Source: a bacterium (GTDB lineage Bacteria > Myxococcota_A > UBA9160 > UBA4427). Taken from it: a stretch of DNA of 64,000 nt. How positions within the stretch are numbered: position 1 is the first letter of the stretch; each line of letters opens with the position of its first letter. Where the stretch lies: assembly GCA_024742285.1 (NCBI GenBank), contig JANSYR010000014.1, positions 1 to 64,000 on the forward strand. The letters are read 5' to 3'. Below the pieces are notes generated by a model. It was not told where the DNA came from and did no database searches. It was given only the letters and a program-made list of their open reading frames with translations. A program made the position numbers and the translations under genes. Of this stretch, positions 1 through 9,130 are shown in pieces.

Positions 1-341
1 ACGCGGACGCGGGTGCGCTCGGTCAGGTCGTAGGTCGCGCGGGCGCGGAGCCGGCTCTCCCACGCATCGACGCCGTCCTGATCGACGTAGGCCTGATAGA
101 GCCCGCCGAACTGGATCTCGTACCGGAAACGACCTTCCTGATCCAGCAGCTCGACGGAGGGACCGAACTGGAACGAGTTGGCCTCGTCCTCGTTCTGGTT
201 GTCCGAGAAATAGTTCGAGTTGTAGGTGTAGTTGCCGTCGATGCCGAGGCGCAGCTCCGCCGCGCGTCCCGCGCTCGGGAGAACGAGCGAGAGGAACGCG
301 ACGAGAGCGAGCGGGAGGATCGGAGGTCGGAGCGGCGTCAT
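1..341 (-). CDS. Outer-membrane beta-barrel protein of the polysaccharide locus (N-terminal part)
   Basis: Only the first 113 or so residues lie in the window; the gene runs off the left edge. It opens with a hydrophobic signal peptide (residues 1-27, ending near SAGRAA) and then alternates polar and aromatic residues (GNYTYNSNYFSDN, RYEIQFGGLYQAY), as outer-membrane barrel strands do. The ATG shares one base with the stop of the export lipoprotein gene, so the two are translationally coupled. Outer-membrane proteins of this type are known partners of Wza-like lipoproteins in XrtA/PEP-CTERM-associated polysaccharide loci. The family assignment is by composition and context. Confidence 0.65.
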   Translation of the reverse strand, partial: MTPLRPPILPLALVAFLSLVLPSAGRAAELRLGIDGNYTYNSNYFSDNQNEDEANSFQFGPSVELLDQEGRFRYEIQFGGLYQAYVDQDGVDAWESRLRARATYDLTERTRVR

Positions 342-976
342 CAATCCGGCACGATGATCGTGTCGCCCGCCTCCAGGACGAGATTCGAGTCGGGGGCCTC
401 CCCGTTCACGAACGCGTTGTAGTCGAAGTTGTATTCGACCTGGCCTTCGGGGGTGTTGCGGAGGACGCGGATGCGGCGCTTCTTGGCGAAGGGCGTCAGC
501 CCGCCCATCGCGGCGATCGCCTCGATCACCCGCGTGTTGCGCTGGAGCTCGACCTGGCCTTCGCGCTCGATGCCGCCACCGATCACGCTCACGACCTGGC
601 TGTTCATCTCGGTCACGGCGATGTCGACCCGGGGCTTGGCGATGTAGTCGCGCAGGCCATTCCGGATGACCGCGGCCAGCTCGGTCGGCGTGCGTCCCTC
701 GGCGCGGACGTCTCCCATGAGCGGGACCGAGACCTTGCCGTCGCTGCGGACCAGCAGCGGCCCGGACACGTCCTCGTGCTGCCAGACCGTGAGTTCGAGG
801 AGGTCCGGGACGCCGATCCGGTATTCGCGGTTCGCGTCTTCCTCGCTCATCGGCGGCGGGCTCGACGGCGGCGGCGCGAAGGGGTCGAAATTCGCGCAGC
901 CCGTCACGGCGAAGGCGGCGAGCGTGCTCGCGGCGACGAGGACGCGGAAGGAACGGGCAGGATGGGAAGGTCGCAT
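341..976 (-). CDS. Polysaccharide export lipoprotein (Wza/EpsE-like, SLBB fold)
   Basis: A 211-residue lipoprotein expected to form the outer-membrane export channel for the polysaccharide made by this locus. The signal peptide ends in a lipobox (VTGC) near residue 27. The body has the poly-export domain (EYRIGVPDLLELTVWQ, then SDGKVSVPLMGDVRAEGRT) followed by an SLBB-like segment (VSVIGGGIEREGQVEL) and the usual ending DTIIVPD. An in-frame ATG 24 bases upstream (1000) exists, but the start at 976 has GGAG six bases before it and gives a cleaner signal peptide. It lies between the deacetylase and the outer-membrane barrel gene in one leftward operon. The length matches short XrtA-type export proteins. 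Confidence 0.9.
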   Translation of the reverse strand: MRPSHPARSFRVLVAASTLAAFAVTGCANFDPFAPPPSSPPPMSEEDANREYRIGVPDLLELTVWQHEDVSGPLLVRSDGKVSVPLMGDVRAEGRTPTELAAVIRNGLRDYIAKPRVDIAVTEMNSQVVSVIGGGIEREGQVELQRNTRVIEAIAAMGGLTPFAKKRRIRVLRNTPEGQVEYNFDYNAFVNGEAPDSNLVLEAGDTIIVPD

Positions 977-1003
977 CGGAGTCTCCGTGGGAGGGCGCAT
1001 CGG

Positions 1004-2038
1004 TCAGGCGGCTCGGGCCGGTCGCTCGTCGATCAGCCAGCGGCCGAGGGTCGCGACGCTGGGACGGAGCTGCGCGCGGAAGAGCGCATTCGCGTAGTTC
1101 AACATGGGCAGGCGCGTGACGCAGGCGGGATCCGGGAAGGGCAGCTGGTCGATCGAGCGGCCTCCCCCGAAGCCGAGCTCGAAGCCTGCGTCGCGGACGG
1201 CTGCGCGCGCGCGCGCGTCCTCGGCCGCCGACGGATACGCGAAGACCGGGGGCGGGGCGTCGTCGCCGAGCTCCCGCTCGATCGTCTGCTTCGAGGTCGC
1301 GAGGTCGGAAGCGAGGTCGACCGGCTCGAGCCGCGTGGCGAGCGCGTGGACGTGTCCGTGGGCGCAGACCGCGAGACCTTCGCGCGCCAACGCCCGGAGC
1401 GCGTCCCAGCCGAGCACGCGGTGGACGCTCGGGACGTCCGCGAGGGAGGCGAGGGTGGCGTCGAGCCACTCCATCGCTTCGGCGTGGACGAGATCCTTCA
1501 CGCGCGTTCGGATCGCGCGGTGGGCGGCGCGGCGATCGCCGGGCTCTTCGAGCGGGAGCCGGCCGACGCCGGGGGCGTCGATCTCTCGTCGGTCCGTGCG
1601 GGCGAGGGTGGCGTGGAGCCGGTCCCACCAGAAGCCCGGGCCGGGCTGGTCGGGAAACGCGGTCGGGACGAAGAGTGCCGCCGGGACCCCCGCCCGCTTC
1701 AGGATGGGCCAGGCGTGCTCGGCGAAGTCGCGGTAGCCGTCGTCGAAGGTGAAGAGCACCGGGCGCGGGGGCAGTCGCCGCTCGCCGCGATGGGCGGCGA
1801 CCAGGTCGTCGAGGGAGATCGGCGAGTAGTGGCGCGCCACCAGCTCGACCTGGGCCCGGAAGTCTTCGGGCGAAGCACTCACGAGCCCCGGGTCGAGATC
1901 CGGCTCTTCTCCGGGCTCGGCGATCCGGTGATAGGCGACGATGCGGACGCGCTCGCTGTTCCGGTCGAGGGACTCGAGGAGGCCGAGCAGGCCGCTCCGG
2001 GCGAACGCATCCGCGGCGACACCGGCGAGGGCCTTCAT
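1004..2038 (-). CDS. Polysaccharide deacetylase family protein (NodB fold)
   Basis: A 344-residue carbohydrate esterase 4-type protein, probably removing acetyl groups from the nascent polysaccharide. The NodB signature LFTFDDGYRDF supplies the catalytic and metal-binding aspartates, and CAHGHVH is a histidine motif. The early VAYHRI segment is typical of the deacetylases found beside XrtA genes. I see no signal peptide. The ATG at 2038 overlaps the TGA of the chain-length gene as ATGA, which fixes the start; an upstream extension of the frame is antisense-like and rejected. Sugar specificity cannot be read from sequence. Confidence 0.9.
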   Translation of the reverse strand: MKALAGVAADAFARSGLLGLLESLDRNSERVRIVAYHRIAEPGEEPDLDPGLVSASPEDFRAQVELVARHYSPISLDDLVAAHRGERRLPPRPVLFTFDDGYRDFAEHAWPILKRAGVPAALFVPTAFPDQPGPGFWWDRLHATLARTDRREIDAPGVGRLPLEEPGDRRAAHRAIRTRVKDLVHAEAMEWLDATLASLADVPSVHRVLGWDALRALAREGLAVCAHGHVHALATRLEPVDLASDLATSKQTIERELGDDAPPPVFAYPSAAEDARARAAVRDAGFELGFGGGRSIDQLPFPDPACVTRLPMLNYANALFRAQLRPSVATLGRWLIDERPARAA

Positions 2039-3489
2039 CGGCTCGCCGACCCGCTGGGACCGGTCGCGTGGGTCGGGGGGACCCAGGTCGGTTCGGACTC
2101 CATGGCCAGCCGCTCCCGTCGAAGGGCGAGGATCGCCGCGACGAGGCCGGCGGCCAGGCCGAGTCCGAGTCCCGCGGCGAGCAGGAGCGGCGGACGCGGC
2201 CATACGGCGGAGGTGGGGAGCTGGGGCGGCGCGATCAGCCGCGCGGAGATGCCGAGCTCGCCGGACTCCGCGAGACGGCTCACGAGGCGCTGGTCGAGGA
2301 GCTCGGCGCGGCGCGTATCCGAGAGCTGGCGGACGCGCTCGAGCTCGTCGAGCAGGAGCGATTCCTCGCGCCGGTCGCGTTCGATCGACGACATGCGCGC
2401 GCGCTCGGATTCGTAGAGCTCCTGGAGTTGCGCCTCCAGACCCTTGGAGGCTTCGATGTCGCGCTTCAGCGCCTCCGGCGTCGCGGAGGCGGTCTGGTCG
2501 AGCTGTCGCCGAAGGACCGTGACCTCGCGCTGGGCGGCCTCGACGGCGGGATGGCGCGCGGTCAGCGTCAGCTTGACCCGGGCGAGCTCCGCTTCCGCGG
2601 CCCAGAGCTGCTCCTGGAGCGAGCGCGTCGCGGGGTCGAGGATCGCGAGCTGATCGCTGCCAGTCTCGAGCCGGTTCTCGAGCGTGATGCGTTCGTTGCG
2701 TACGTCCGCGAGCTGGCTCGCGAGACCGCGCAGGAGATCGGTCTGCGCCTGGGCGGTGTCGTCGGCACTGCCGGTGGTGCCCTTCTCGACGCGAAGCGCC
2801 GTCAGGTTCGCCTCGAGGGAGACCGCTTCTTCCTCGAGGACGTCGATCTCCGCCTGCTTCGCCCGGAGCTTCTCGCGCTGGACCGCGACCTCGTTGCTTC
2901 GAAGCGCCCGGAGATAGGCGTCGACGATCGCGTCGAGGAGCGCCACGCCGTGATTCGGATCCGGCCCGAGATAACCGAGAGCGACGACCTGGGTTCCGCT
3001 GACGGGCGAGGCGGTGACGCTGTCGACGGCGTCCGCGAGGGCGTTGTCCTCCTCGTCGAGATGCGCGGCGCGCGGGATCTTCGAGAGCGCGTCGGCGAGA
3101 ACCGATTCGCTCTGCATGACCTCGGCCTGGGTCGCCACGAAGGCCGAGCCCGTCGCATTGGCGCGCCCGGGCGATTCCACGCGGGTCATGTCGTGCCGCT
3201 CGAGCACGACCTGAGCACCGACGGGATAGAGCGGTGTGCTGACGGCCCAGACCAGCAGGGCGAGTACGAGACCGATCCCCCCGCCGCCCAGCAGGAGCTG
3301 CCGGCGTTCGCGGATCGCCTGCTCGAGGTCCTCGAGGCTGAGCGAGAAGACGGGCTCGTCGGGGCGCGTCCGCTGCTCCTGCGAGTAGAGGGACAGGACT
3401 TCCTGTACGCCGGCGCGGGTCAGCTCGAGGCGGACCTCGGGCTGGTCTTCGTTCGATTCCGACGGAGTCGGGAGATGCGGGTCGCTCAA
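2035..3489 (-). CDS. Polysaccharide chain-length determinant (Wzz/GNVR type)
   Basis: A 484-residue inner-membrane co-polymerase that would set polymer length. A cytoplasmic N-terminus of about 65 residues precedes the first membrane helix (LLLGGGGIGLVLALLVWAV, about 69-87). A long periplasmic coiled-coil region follows (about 190-400), then the proline-rich GNVR-type segment and a second membrane helix (LLLAAGLGLGLAAGLVAAIL, near 440). It is the first gene of the leftward operon and overlaps the deacetylase by 4 bases. The start appears to be TTG: no ATG or GTG is in frame nearby. No Walker motifs follow, so any tyrosine kinase is encoded elsewhere. Confidence 0.87.
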   Translation of the reverse strand: MSDPHLPTPSESNEDQPEVRLELTRAGVQEVLSLYSQEQRTRPDEPVFSLSLEDLEQAIRERRQLLLGGGGIGLVLALLVWAVSTPLYPVGAQVVLERHDMTRVESPGRANATGSAFVATQAEVMQSESVLADALSKIPRAAHLDEEDNALADAVDSVTASPVSGTQVVALGYLGPDPNHGVALLDAIVDAYLRALRSNEVAVQREKLRAKQAEIDVLEEEAVSLEANLTALRVEKGTTGSADDTAQAQTDLLRGLASQLADVRNERITLENRLETGSDQLAILDPATRSLQEQLWAAEAELARVKLTLTARHPAVEAAQREVTVLRRQLDQTASATPEALKRDIEASKGLEAQLQELYESERARMSSIERDRREESLLLDELERVRQLSDTRRAELLDQRLVSRLAESGELGISARLIAPPQLPTSAVWPRPPLLLAAGLGLGLAAGLVAAILALRRERLAMESEPTWVPPTHATGPSGSASR

Positions 3490-3849
3490 GGGGGGATCCG
3501 GGATGTGGGCGGTCGGGGGCCGACCGGGGGCGGTTGGAGCCGCAGATTAACGAAGGCTGAAAAGGGTGTTATTTACCACGATGATCGATCCGGAGAAACA
3601 ACTCAAGGAGCCCTCGGCACTCTGCGCGTGATCTGCCGATGGCCTGCGCCCAGGTGCGCGAATCCCTTCACGCGCCGCCGGCTTCGATGAAACAATGCAG
3701 GATTCGCCGACTGGATCACGCTCAAAACGCGTAGTAAAAATGCTACGGTCGAACTTCTTCTCGAATCCGATCTGTGTCCACGAGCGAGGCGGACGCATTG
3801 GCATCACGAGAACAGCGAACAGGGTTTCGCAGGAGCTCGAGGTGGGTCC
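3490..3849. other. AT-richer intergenic region between the divergent polysaccharide operons
   Basis: This 360-bp gap separates the leftward export operon from the rightward synthesis operon and must hold both promoters. It is visibly richer in A and T than the genes around it (for example 3575-3605 and 3720-3750). The short inverted repeat CGTAG-N8-CTACG at 3730-3747 could be an operator or chance. I could not identify a convincing sigma-70 or sigma-54 element, and I see no credible small gene. Confidence 0.5.
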
Positions 3850-4542
3850 GTGGTGGTGAGTGCTGAGCAGCTGAGCCGGCTATGGGCGTCGACGACCGAC
3901 GCCCTCCCGATTCGTTCGGGCTCGAACCAGCGCCACCGCACCCCCGGCTACCCCTACAAGAAGCGGGCACTCGACCTCCTGCTCTGTGGCCTGGCCCTGC
4001 CCGTGGCGCTCCCGATCCTGGCGGCCTGCGCCCTCGCGGTGAAGCTCACGAGTCGCGGCCCCGTCTTCTTCGTCCAGGAACGAACGGGATGGCGCGGTCG
4101 CCGCTTCCGCATGGTGAAGTTCCGGACGATGGTGGTCGGCGCCGCCGAGATGAAGGCGTCGCTCGCGGCGCGCAACAAGATGGGCGGCCCCGACTTCAAG
4201 ATCGAGAACGATCCCCGCGTTACCGTCGTCGGTCGTTTCCTGCGCAAGACCAGCCTCGACGAGGCACCGCAGCTCTGGAACATCCTCAAGGGCGACATGA
4301 GCCTGGTCGGCCCGAGACCCACCTCGTTCGCGGCGGAGACCTACGAGCTCTGGCACACCGAGCGCCTCGAGGTGCTGCCGGGTCTGACCGGACTGTGGCA
4401 GGTCCGCGGGCGCGGCCTCGTCGCCTTCGATGATCGGGTTCGTCTCGACATCGCCTACGTCCGCAATCGAAGCATCGCCCTCGACGTCTCGATCCTCCTC
4501 AGCACGATCCCCGCCGTGCTCTTCCAGCGCGGGGCCTACTGA
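3850..4542 (+). CDS. Initiating sugar-phosphate transferase (bacterial sugar transferase family)
   Basis: A 230-residue polyprenyl-phosphate glycosyl-1-phosphate transferase that should load the first sugar onto the lipid carrier. It is the short form: one membrane anchor near residues 40-65 (RALDLLLCGLALPVALPIL) and the catalytic domain, without the four extra helices of WcaJ. Family motifs are complete: FRMVKFRTM, GRFLRKTSLDEAPQLWN, GDMSLVGPRPT and LPGLTGLWQVRGRG. It is the first gene of the rightward synthesis operon. The start is a GTG, with a second in-frame GTG at 3856. The sugar cannot be deduced. Confidence 0.93.
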   Translation: MVVSAEQLSRLWASTTDALPIRSGSNQRHRTPGYPYKKRALDLLLCGLALPVALPILAACALAVKLTSRGPVFFVQERTGWRGRRFRMVKFRTMVVGAAEMKASLAARNKMGGPDFKIENDPRVTVVGRFLRKTSLDEAPQLWNILKGDMSLVGPRPTSFAAETYELWHTERLEVLPGLTGLWQVRGRGLVAFDDRVRLDIAYVRNRSIALDVSILLSTIPAVLFQRGAY

Positions 4543-4546
4543 ACCC

Positions 4547-5359
4547 ATGTTCCCCATCCTCCGAAGACATTGGGCGCTCTGGGCGGCCTGGACGGTCACC
4601 GCGTCGGTCCTCCTCTTCGCGAATCCAGCGATCGCGTTCGGCTGGCCCGAGCTCGTCGCCTGCGTCGGGTCGCTCGTGCTCTCGGCGGACCGGCGGACGC
4701 GTCGCGAGCTGCTGCTCGCGATCGGGCTCCCGGCGATCGGTCTGCTCGCCGTCGCCGATGCCCAGGACGCGTCCGTCTGGCGCCTCGTCATCGATTGGAC
4801 CGTCTTCATCGGCGCGGTCCTGCTCGGCGCGCGGGCCGTCGACGACCAGCACGAGCTCGAAGCGCTGGCCGGCCACCTGGCCCTCGGACCGGAGGCGGCC
4901 GCCTCGCTGCGCGAGCTCCACGCCGGGATCGAGTCGGAGATCGCCCGCGCGCGCCGTCACGACCGGAGCCTCCTCGTCCTCTCGCTCTCGCCCGAGCGCC
5001 GAGTCGGCGCCGAGGAGGGCGTGCACGAGAAGCTCCTCGCGGCCCGCGGCGTCCTGGAGACGGCGATGGTCCTGCGGGACGATCTCCACCGCTACGCGAA
5101 GGTCGCCGCGACCGAGGGCCGCGTGCTCTGCCTCGTGCCCGAGGCGGACCTCGATGCGGCGCCGGCGCTGGTCGAACGGCTCGCGAAGCGGGTCGAAGCG
5201 ACCCACGGACTCGTCCTCGAAGTCGGGGTCGCGGTCTTTCCCGGTGATGCACTGGTGGCCGACGACCTGATCGCCTTCGCCGACGATGCGAGGGAGCAGC
5301 GCGCGGCGCCTCGACCGGCGGCGGACGGGGCCGCGATCGCCCGCGACGCGTCGAGCTGA
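4547..5359 (+). CDS. Membrane-anchored protein with a degenerate GGDEF-like domain
   Basis: A 270-residue protein with two or three hydrophobic segments in the first 100 residues, then a soluble domain. That domain has the layout of a GGDEF fold: ARARRHDRSLLVLSL resembles its first strand region, and LEVGVAVFPGDALVADDLIAFADDA closely resembles its C-terminal end. No GGDEF or GGEEF signature is present, so diguanylate cyclase activity is unlikely. It lies 4 bases after the sugar transferase and overlaps the next glycosyltransferase by one base, so it is a fixed part of the operon. A role as a regulatory scaffold or nucleotide sensor is inferred. Confidence 0.7.
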   Translation: MFPILRRHWALWAAWTVTASVLLFANPAIAFGWPELVACVGSLVLSADRRTRRELLLAIGLPAIGLLAVADAQDASVWRLVIDWTVFIGAVLLGARAVDDQHELEALAGHLALGPEAAASLRELHAGIESEIARARRHDRSLLVLSLSPERRVGAEEGVHEKLLAARGVLETAMVLRDDLHRYAKVAATEGRVLCLVPEADLDAAPALVERLAKRVEATHGLVLEVGVAVFPGDALVADDLIAFADDAREQRAAPRPAADGAAIARDASS

Positions 5360-6618
5360 TGTCGACCGCGCACGCGCGCCACGGGGTCGGCCCCTGCGTC
5401 GCCTACGTCATGTCGCGCTTTCCCAAGCTGACGGAGACCTTCGTCCTCGACGAGATCCTCGCGCTCGAAGCGCGCGGCGTGCGGGTCGAGGTCTTCCCGC
5501 TCTGGCGGGAGCGCGGTGGCCCCGTCCATCCCGAAGCGGTCCCGGTCGTCGAGCGTGCGCACTTCACGCCGACCCTCGACCTCACGATCCTGCGCGACAA
5601 CGTCGCCGCGCTCTTCTCCCGGCCCGGCACCTATCTCCGGACCCTGGCGCGCCTCGTCGTCGCGAACCGATCGAGCCTCCGCTTCCTGCTCGGTGCGCTC
5701 GCAATCTTTCCCAAATCCGTGTCCTTCGCGCGGCGGATGCGCGCGCTCGGCGTGCAGCACGTGCACGCCCACTTCGCCAGTCACCCCGCCGCCTGCGCCT
5801 TCGTCGTCGGCCGCTTCGCGCGGATTCCCTGGAGCTTCACGGCGCACGGCTCGGACCTGCACCGCGAGCAGGCGATGCTCCCGGAGAAGGTCGCCGAGGC
5901 GGCCTGCGTCGTTGCGATCTCCGACTACAACCGGCGCTTCCTCCTCGACCATGCCGGGCCTTCGGCCGCACGGCACGCGGATCGGGTGCACGTGGTCCAT
6001 TGCGGCGTCGACGTCGATCGCTTCGGCGGCGATCGGGCCGCGGCGGGCGATGTGTTCGAGATCGTCTGCGTCGGGACGCTCCACGCCGTGAAGGGGCAGG
6101 GCTTCCTCGTCGACGCCTGCGCCGCCCTCGACAAGGAAGGGGTGGCCTGGCGCCTGCATCTCGTCGGGGACGGGGAAGATCGCGCGGCCCTCGAGGCGCG
6201 CGCCGGCCGCCTCGGGATCGCCGATCACGTCGTCTTCCACGGGGCCCTCGACCGCGCGGGCGTGCGTGGCGTACTCGCCGGCGCCGACGTGTCCGTCGCG
6301 CCGAGCGTGCCGACTTCCGACGGACGACGCGAGGGCATTCCCGTCGTGTTGATGGAGGCAGGTGCGACGGGACTCCCGCTGGTCGGCAGTCGCCTCTCCG
6401 GCCTCCCCGAGATCATCGAGGACGGCGTCACCGGCCTGCTCGTCGAGCCCGGCGACGTGGACGGCCTGGCCGCCGCCCTGGTCCGTCTCGCGTCCGATCC
6501 GGCGACCGCCTTGCGGATGGGCGCGGCGGCCCGCGCGCGGGTCGAGGACGAGTTCTCCCTCGAGCGAAACGTCGATCGATTGGTCGAGCTCTTCTTCGGC
6601 GGGGCGGCGCAGGCATGA
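5359..6618 (+). CDS. Glycosyltransferase family 4
   Basis: A 419-residue GT-B fold retaining glycosyltransferase of the polysaccharide pathway. The N-terminal domain starts AYVMSRFPKLTETFVLDEI, as in colanic-acid-type transferases. The C-terminal domain has VGTLHAVKGQGFLVDAC and the EX7E motif (EGIPVVLMEA), followed by GLPEIIEDGVTGLLVEPGD. The ATG overlaps the preceding stop by one base and the TGA overlaps the next start by four. Donor and acceptor are unknown. Confidence 0.92.
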   Translation: MSTAHARHGVGPCVAYVMSRFPKLTETFVLDEILALEARGVRVEVFPLWRERGGPVHPEAVPVVERAHFTPTLDLTILRDNVAALFSRPGTYLRTLARLVVANRSSLRFLLGALAIFPKSVSFARRMRALGVQHVHAHFASHPAACAFVVGRFARIPWSFTAHGSDLHREQAMLPEKVAEAACVVAISDYNRRFLLDHAGPSAARHADRVHVVHCGVDVDRFGGDRAAAGDVFEIVCVGTLHAVKGQGFLVDACAALDKEGVAWRLHLVGDGEDRAALEARAGRLGIADHVVFHGALDRAGVRGVLAGADVSVAPSVPTSDGRREGIPVVLMEAGATGLPLVGSRLSGLPEIIEDGVTGLLVEPGDVDGLAAALVRLASDPATALRMGAAARARVEDEFSLERNVDRLVELFFGGAAQA

Positions 6619-7787
6619 TCGATCTGCTCGTCGCGCTCTGTCTCGCCGCGATCGCGTTGCCCTTCGCGGCCTATCCCTTCCTGCTCTGGCTGCGCGCCAC
6701 CCTCGTGCCCGATCCCGTCGTCCGGGGCGACGTCACGCCGTCGGTCGATCTCGTGATCGCCGCCCACGACGAGGCCGCCTCGATCGGCGCGCGGATCGAG
6801 AACGCCCTCGCGCTCGACTATCCCGCGGATCGGCGGACGATCTGGATCGGCTCGGACGGCTCGACCGACGACACGGTCGCGATCGCCCGTCGCTACGAGG
6901 CGGAGGGCGTGCGGGTCCTGGACCTGCCGCGCGGAGGCAAGGCCGCCGCATTGCGCGCCCTGGTCGACGCCTCCGCGGAGGAGAGCGGCGGCGAGGTCCT
7001 CGCCTTCTCCGATGCCAACAGCGATTGGCCTGCGGACGCGCTCCGCAAGCTGGTGGCCCCCTTCGCGGACGAACGGGTCGGCGGCGTGGCCGGGGACCAG
7101 CGCTACGTCGAGGACGCCGGCGACGACGCGCTCGGCGAGCGCGGCTACTGGCGCTTCGATCGCGCGCTCAAGCGCTGGCAGACCCGGGCCGGGAATGCGA
7201 TTTCGTCGACGGGCGCGATCCACGCCGTGCGACGCCGCTGCTTCGAGGCGCCGCCGCCGGACGCGACCGACGACTTCATGATCTCGACAGGCGTGATCGC
7301 CGCGGGGGAGCGGCTCGTCTTCGCCGAGGACGCGATCGCCTGGGAGCCGACGGCGGAGCCCGTCGGCGGGGAGTTCCGGCGCAAGACGCGGATCATCACG
7401 CGTGGCCTCCGCGGCGTGCTCTATCGGCGGGCGCTGCTGAACCCGGCGCGGACGGGGCTCTACGCGTTCGAGCTCGCGGTGCACAAGCTGCTGCGGCGGC
7501 TCACCTGGATCCCGCTCCTCGGGCTCGTGCTGCTCGCGCCCTTCGCGGTCGGGCAAGGCGGTCCGTCGGCGCTCGTGACGGGCGGGGCGGCCCTCGCCGT
7601 GGCCGGCGGCGCTGCCGGGTTGGCGCTGCCCGGGCTGCGCGGGATCAAGCTCCTCTCGGTCGCGGCCTACGTCGTGATGGTGCAGGCGGCGTGCGCCTGG
7701 GCGACGATCGCCACGCTGTCGGGTCGCCGCGTCGCGCGCTGGGATCCGCAGCGCCCCGCGAACCCCGCGGCGGAGTCGTCCTCGTGA
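6615..7787 (+). CDS. Membrane glycosyltransferase family 2
   Basis: A 390-residue GT-A fold enzyme anchored by one N-terminal helix (residues 2-24) and several C-terminal helices (about 290-375). Nucleotide-sugar motifs are present: IAAHDEAASI, GSDGSTDDT and FSDANSD, the last serving as the DxD-type metal site. The arrangement resembles processive or polyprenyl-linked GT2 enzymes that elongate repeat units at the cytoplasmic face. It is coupled on both sides by ATGA/GTGA overlaps. Confidence 0.9.
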   Translation: MIDLLVALCLAAIALPFAAYPFLLWLRATLVPDPVVRGDVTPSVDLVIAAHDEAASIGARIENALALDYPADRRTIWIGSDGSTDDTVAIARRYEAEGVRVLDLPRGGKAAALRALVDASAEESGGEVLAFSDANSDWPADALRKLVAPFADERVGGVAGDQRYVEDAGDDALGERGYWRFDRALKRWQTRAGNAISSTGAIHAVRRRCFEAPPPDATDDFMISTGVIAAGERLVFAEDAIAWEPTAEPVGGEFRRKTRIITRGLRGVLYRRALLNPARTGLYAFELAVHKLLRRLTWIPLLGLVLLAPFAVGQGGPSALVTGGAALAVAGGAAGLALPGLRGIKLLSVAAYVVMVQAACAWATIATLSGRRVARWDPQRPANPAAESSS

Positions 7788-9130
7788 TCTACCTGACCGC
7801 GTTCATCCTCTTCCTGGTCTATCTGAACGCGCCGGCGGTGGCCGTGCGGGTCCACGGCGCGCCCTTCCTGTTCGCGGCGGCGGTCCCCATGGTCCTCGCG
7901 GTTCCGGTCGCCCATCGGGTGCTGATCCGCGGAGAGCCCCTTCGTTTCCCCCTCGTCCTCGCCGCAGCGGTGGCGCTCCTCGCCGTCCATACCGCGAGCG
8001 CGATCTTCTCCGCGCGCCCCTTCGAATCCCTCGATCAGGTCGAGACCTGGGCCCTCGAAGGCGTGCTCCTCGCGCTGCTGATCGCGAACGCGGTCCGCAC
8101 GCGGGACGAGGTGCGCGCGTCGGCGCTCGCCGTGGTGTCCGCCGGCGCCGTGATGGGCGCGATCGCGTGTCTCCAGCAGGCGCTCGGTCCCGCGGACTGG
8201 CCCTTCGCCGGCTTCGGCCAGCTCGACTCCGCGATCCGCGACGAGGGCGGACGCGTCGCCATCCGGCTCGCCGGTCCGATCGGCGAGACGAATCGCTTCG
8301 CGCAGATCATGGCCGTGCTCCTCCCGATCGGGACCGGGCTCGCGCTCGCGTCCCGGGGCTTCGCCCGGGTGGCGGCCTGGGCCGCGGTCGCCCTGATTGC
8401 CGCGGGCATGGCCTTCGCGTTCTCCCGCGGCGTGATCGTCGCGCTGGGTCTGGCCGTCCCCGTCGCCCTCGCGATCGGCATGCTGCGCTGGCGGCAGCTC
8501 GTCCTCGCCGGGCTCGTCGGCCTCGTCATGATCGCGGCGATGCCGCACTACGCCGAGCGCGTCCTCTCCATCGGGACGACGATCGCGCAGACGATCGGTC
8601 TCGAGCCCACGGGCATCCGCAACGCCGACGGTGCCGTCCGCGGACGCCTCACCGAGATGAAGTCGGCGGGTCTGCTCTTCCTCGAGTACCCGGTCCTCGG
8701 CGCCGGCCCGGGCATGGCCCCCTACGCCTACGAACGGCACGCCGGGGTCGTCGGCGGCAAGGTCCGCGCCGGGACGCGCCGCAGCCACAACCTCTATCTC
8801 CAGCTCGCCTCGGAGACCGGGATCATCGGCCTCGCCGCCTTCGGCTTCGTCGTCCTGGCCTCCTTCCGCGAGCTCGAGCGCGCCCGCCGGCGCTTCCTTT
8901 CGAACGATCGCGCACTCTGGGGGATCGTCTGCGGCCTCGAGCTCGCCCTCGTGATCTCGCTGACGAGCAGCCTCTTCCTGCATGCCGCCTACGTCCGTTA
9001 TTTCTGGGTCCTGATCGGACTGGCGACTGCGGCGAGCGCGCAGTCCGGGGCGCCCGCCCTCGCGGCGTTTCTCTCTCGCGCGCTTCGACAGACCGCCGAG
9101 CGGCTGCGCGCCGACGAGGCGCGGGCATGA
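7784..9130 (+). CDS. O-antigen ligase/polymerase-like membrane protein (Wzy_C type)
   Basis: A 448-residue protein with ten or more hydrophobic segments that would polymerise or ligate repeat units on the periplasmic side. The large periplasmic loop (about 260-350) ends in RSHNLYLQLASETGIIGL, a typical Wzy/WaaL motif with the conserved histidine, and FAFSRGVIVAL carries the usual conserved arginine. The GTG start overlaps the previous TGA. Polymerase is favoured over ligase because a flippase gene follows directly. Confidence 0.85.
   Translation: MIYLTAFILFLVYLNAPAVAVRVHGAPFLFAAAVPMVLAVPVAHRVLIRGEPLRFPLVLAAAVALLAVHTASAIFSARPFESLDQVETWALEGVLLALLIANAVRTRDEVRASALAVVSAGAVMGAIACLQQALGPADWPFAGFGQLDSAIRDEGGRVAIRLAGPIGETNRFAQIMAVLLPIGTGLALASRGFARVAAWAAVALIAAGMAFAFSRGVIVALGLAVPVALAIGMLRWRQLVLAGLVGLVMIAAMPHYAERVLSIGTTIAQTIGLEPTGIRNADGAVRGRLTEMKSAGLLFLEYPVLGAGPGMAPYAYERHAGVVGGKVRAGTRRSHNLYLQLASETGIIGLAAFGFVVLASFRELERARRRFLSNDRALWGIVCGLELALVISLTSSLFLHAAYVRYFWVLIGLATAASAQSGAPALAAFLSRALRQTAERLRADEARA

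Noticed and set aside
776-2416. Long open frame on the + strand opposite the polysaccharide deacetylase gene
   Set aside because: Its translation is Arg/Ala/Gly-rich with no recognisable motif. It is the antisense of a well-supported gene, as expected at very high GC.
3730-3747. CGTAG-N8-CTACG inverted repeat in the divergent polysaccharide promoter region
   Set aside because: A 5-bp half-site is too short to call an operator, and no consistent -35/-10 pair surrounds it. It is only mentioned in the intergenic entry.
3780-3830. Possible sigma-54 promoter (TTGGCATCAC) upstream of the sugar transferase, as in some XrtA loci
   Set aside because: The GG and GC elements are not at the required 10-base spacing.
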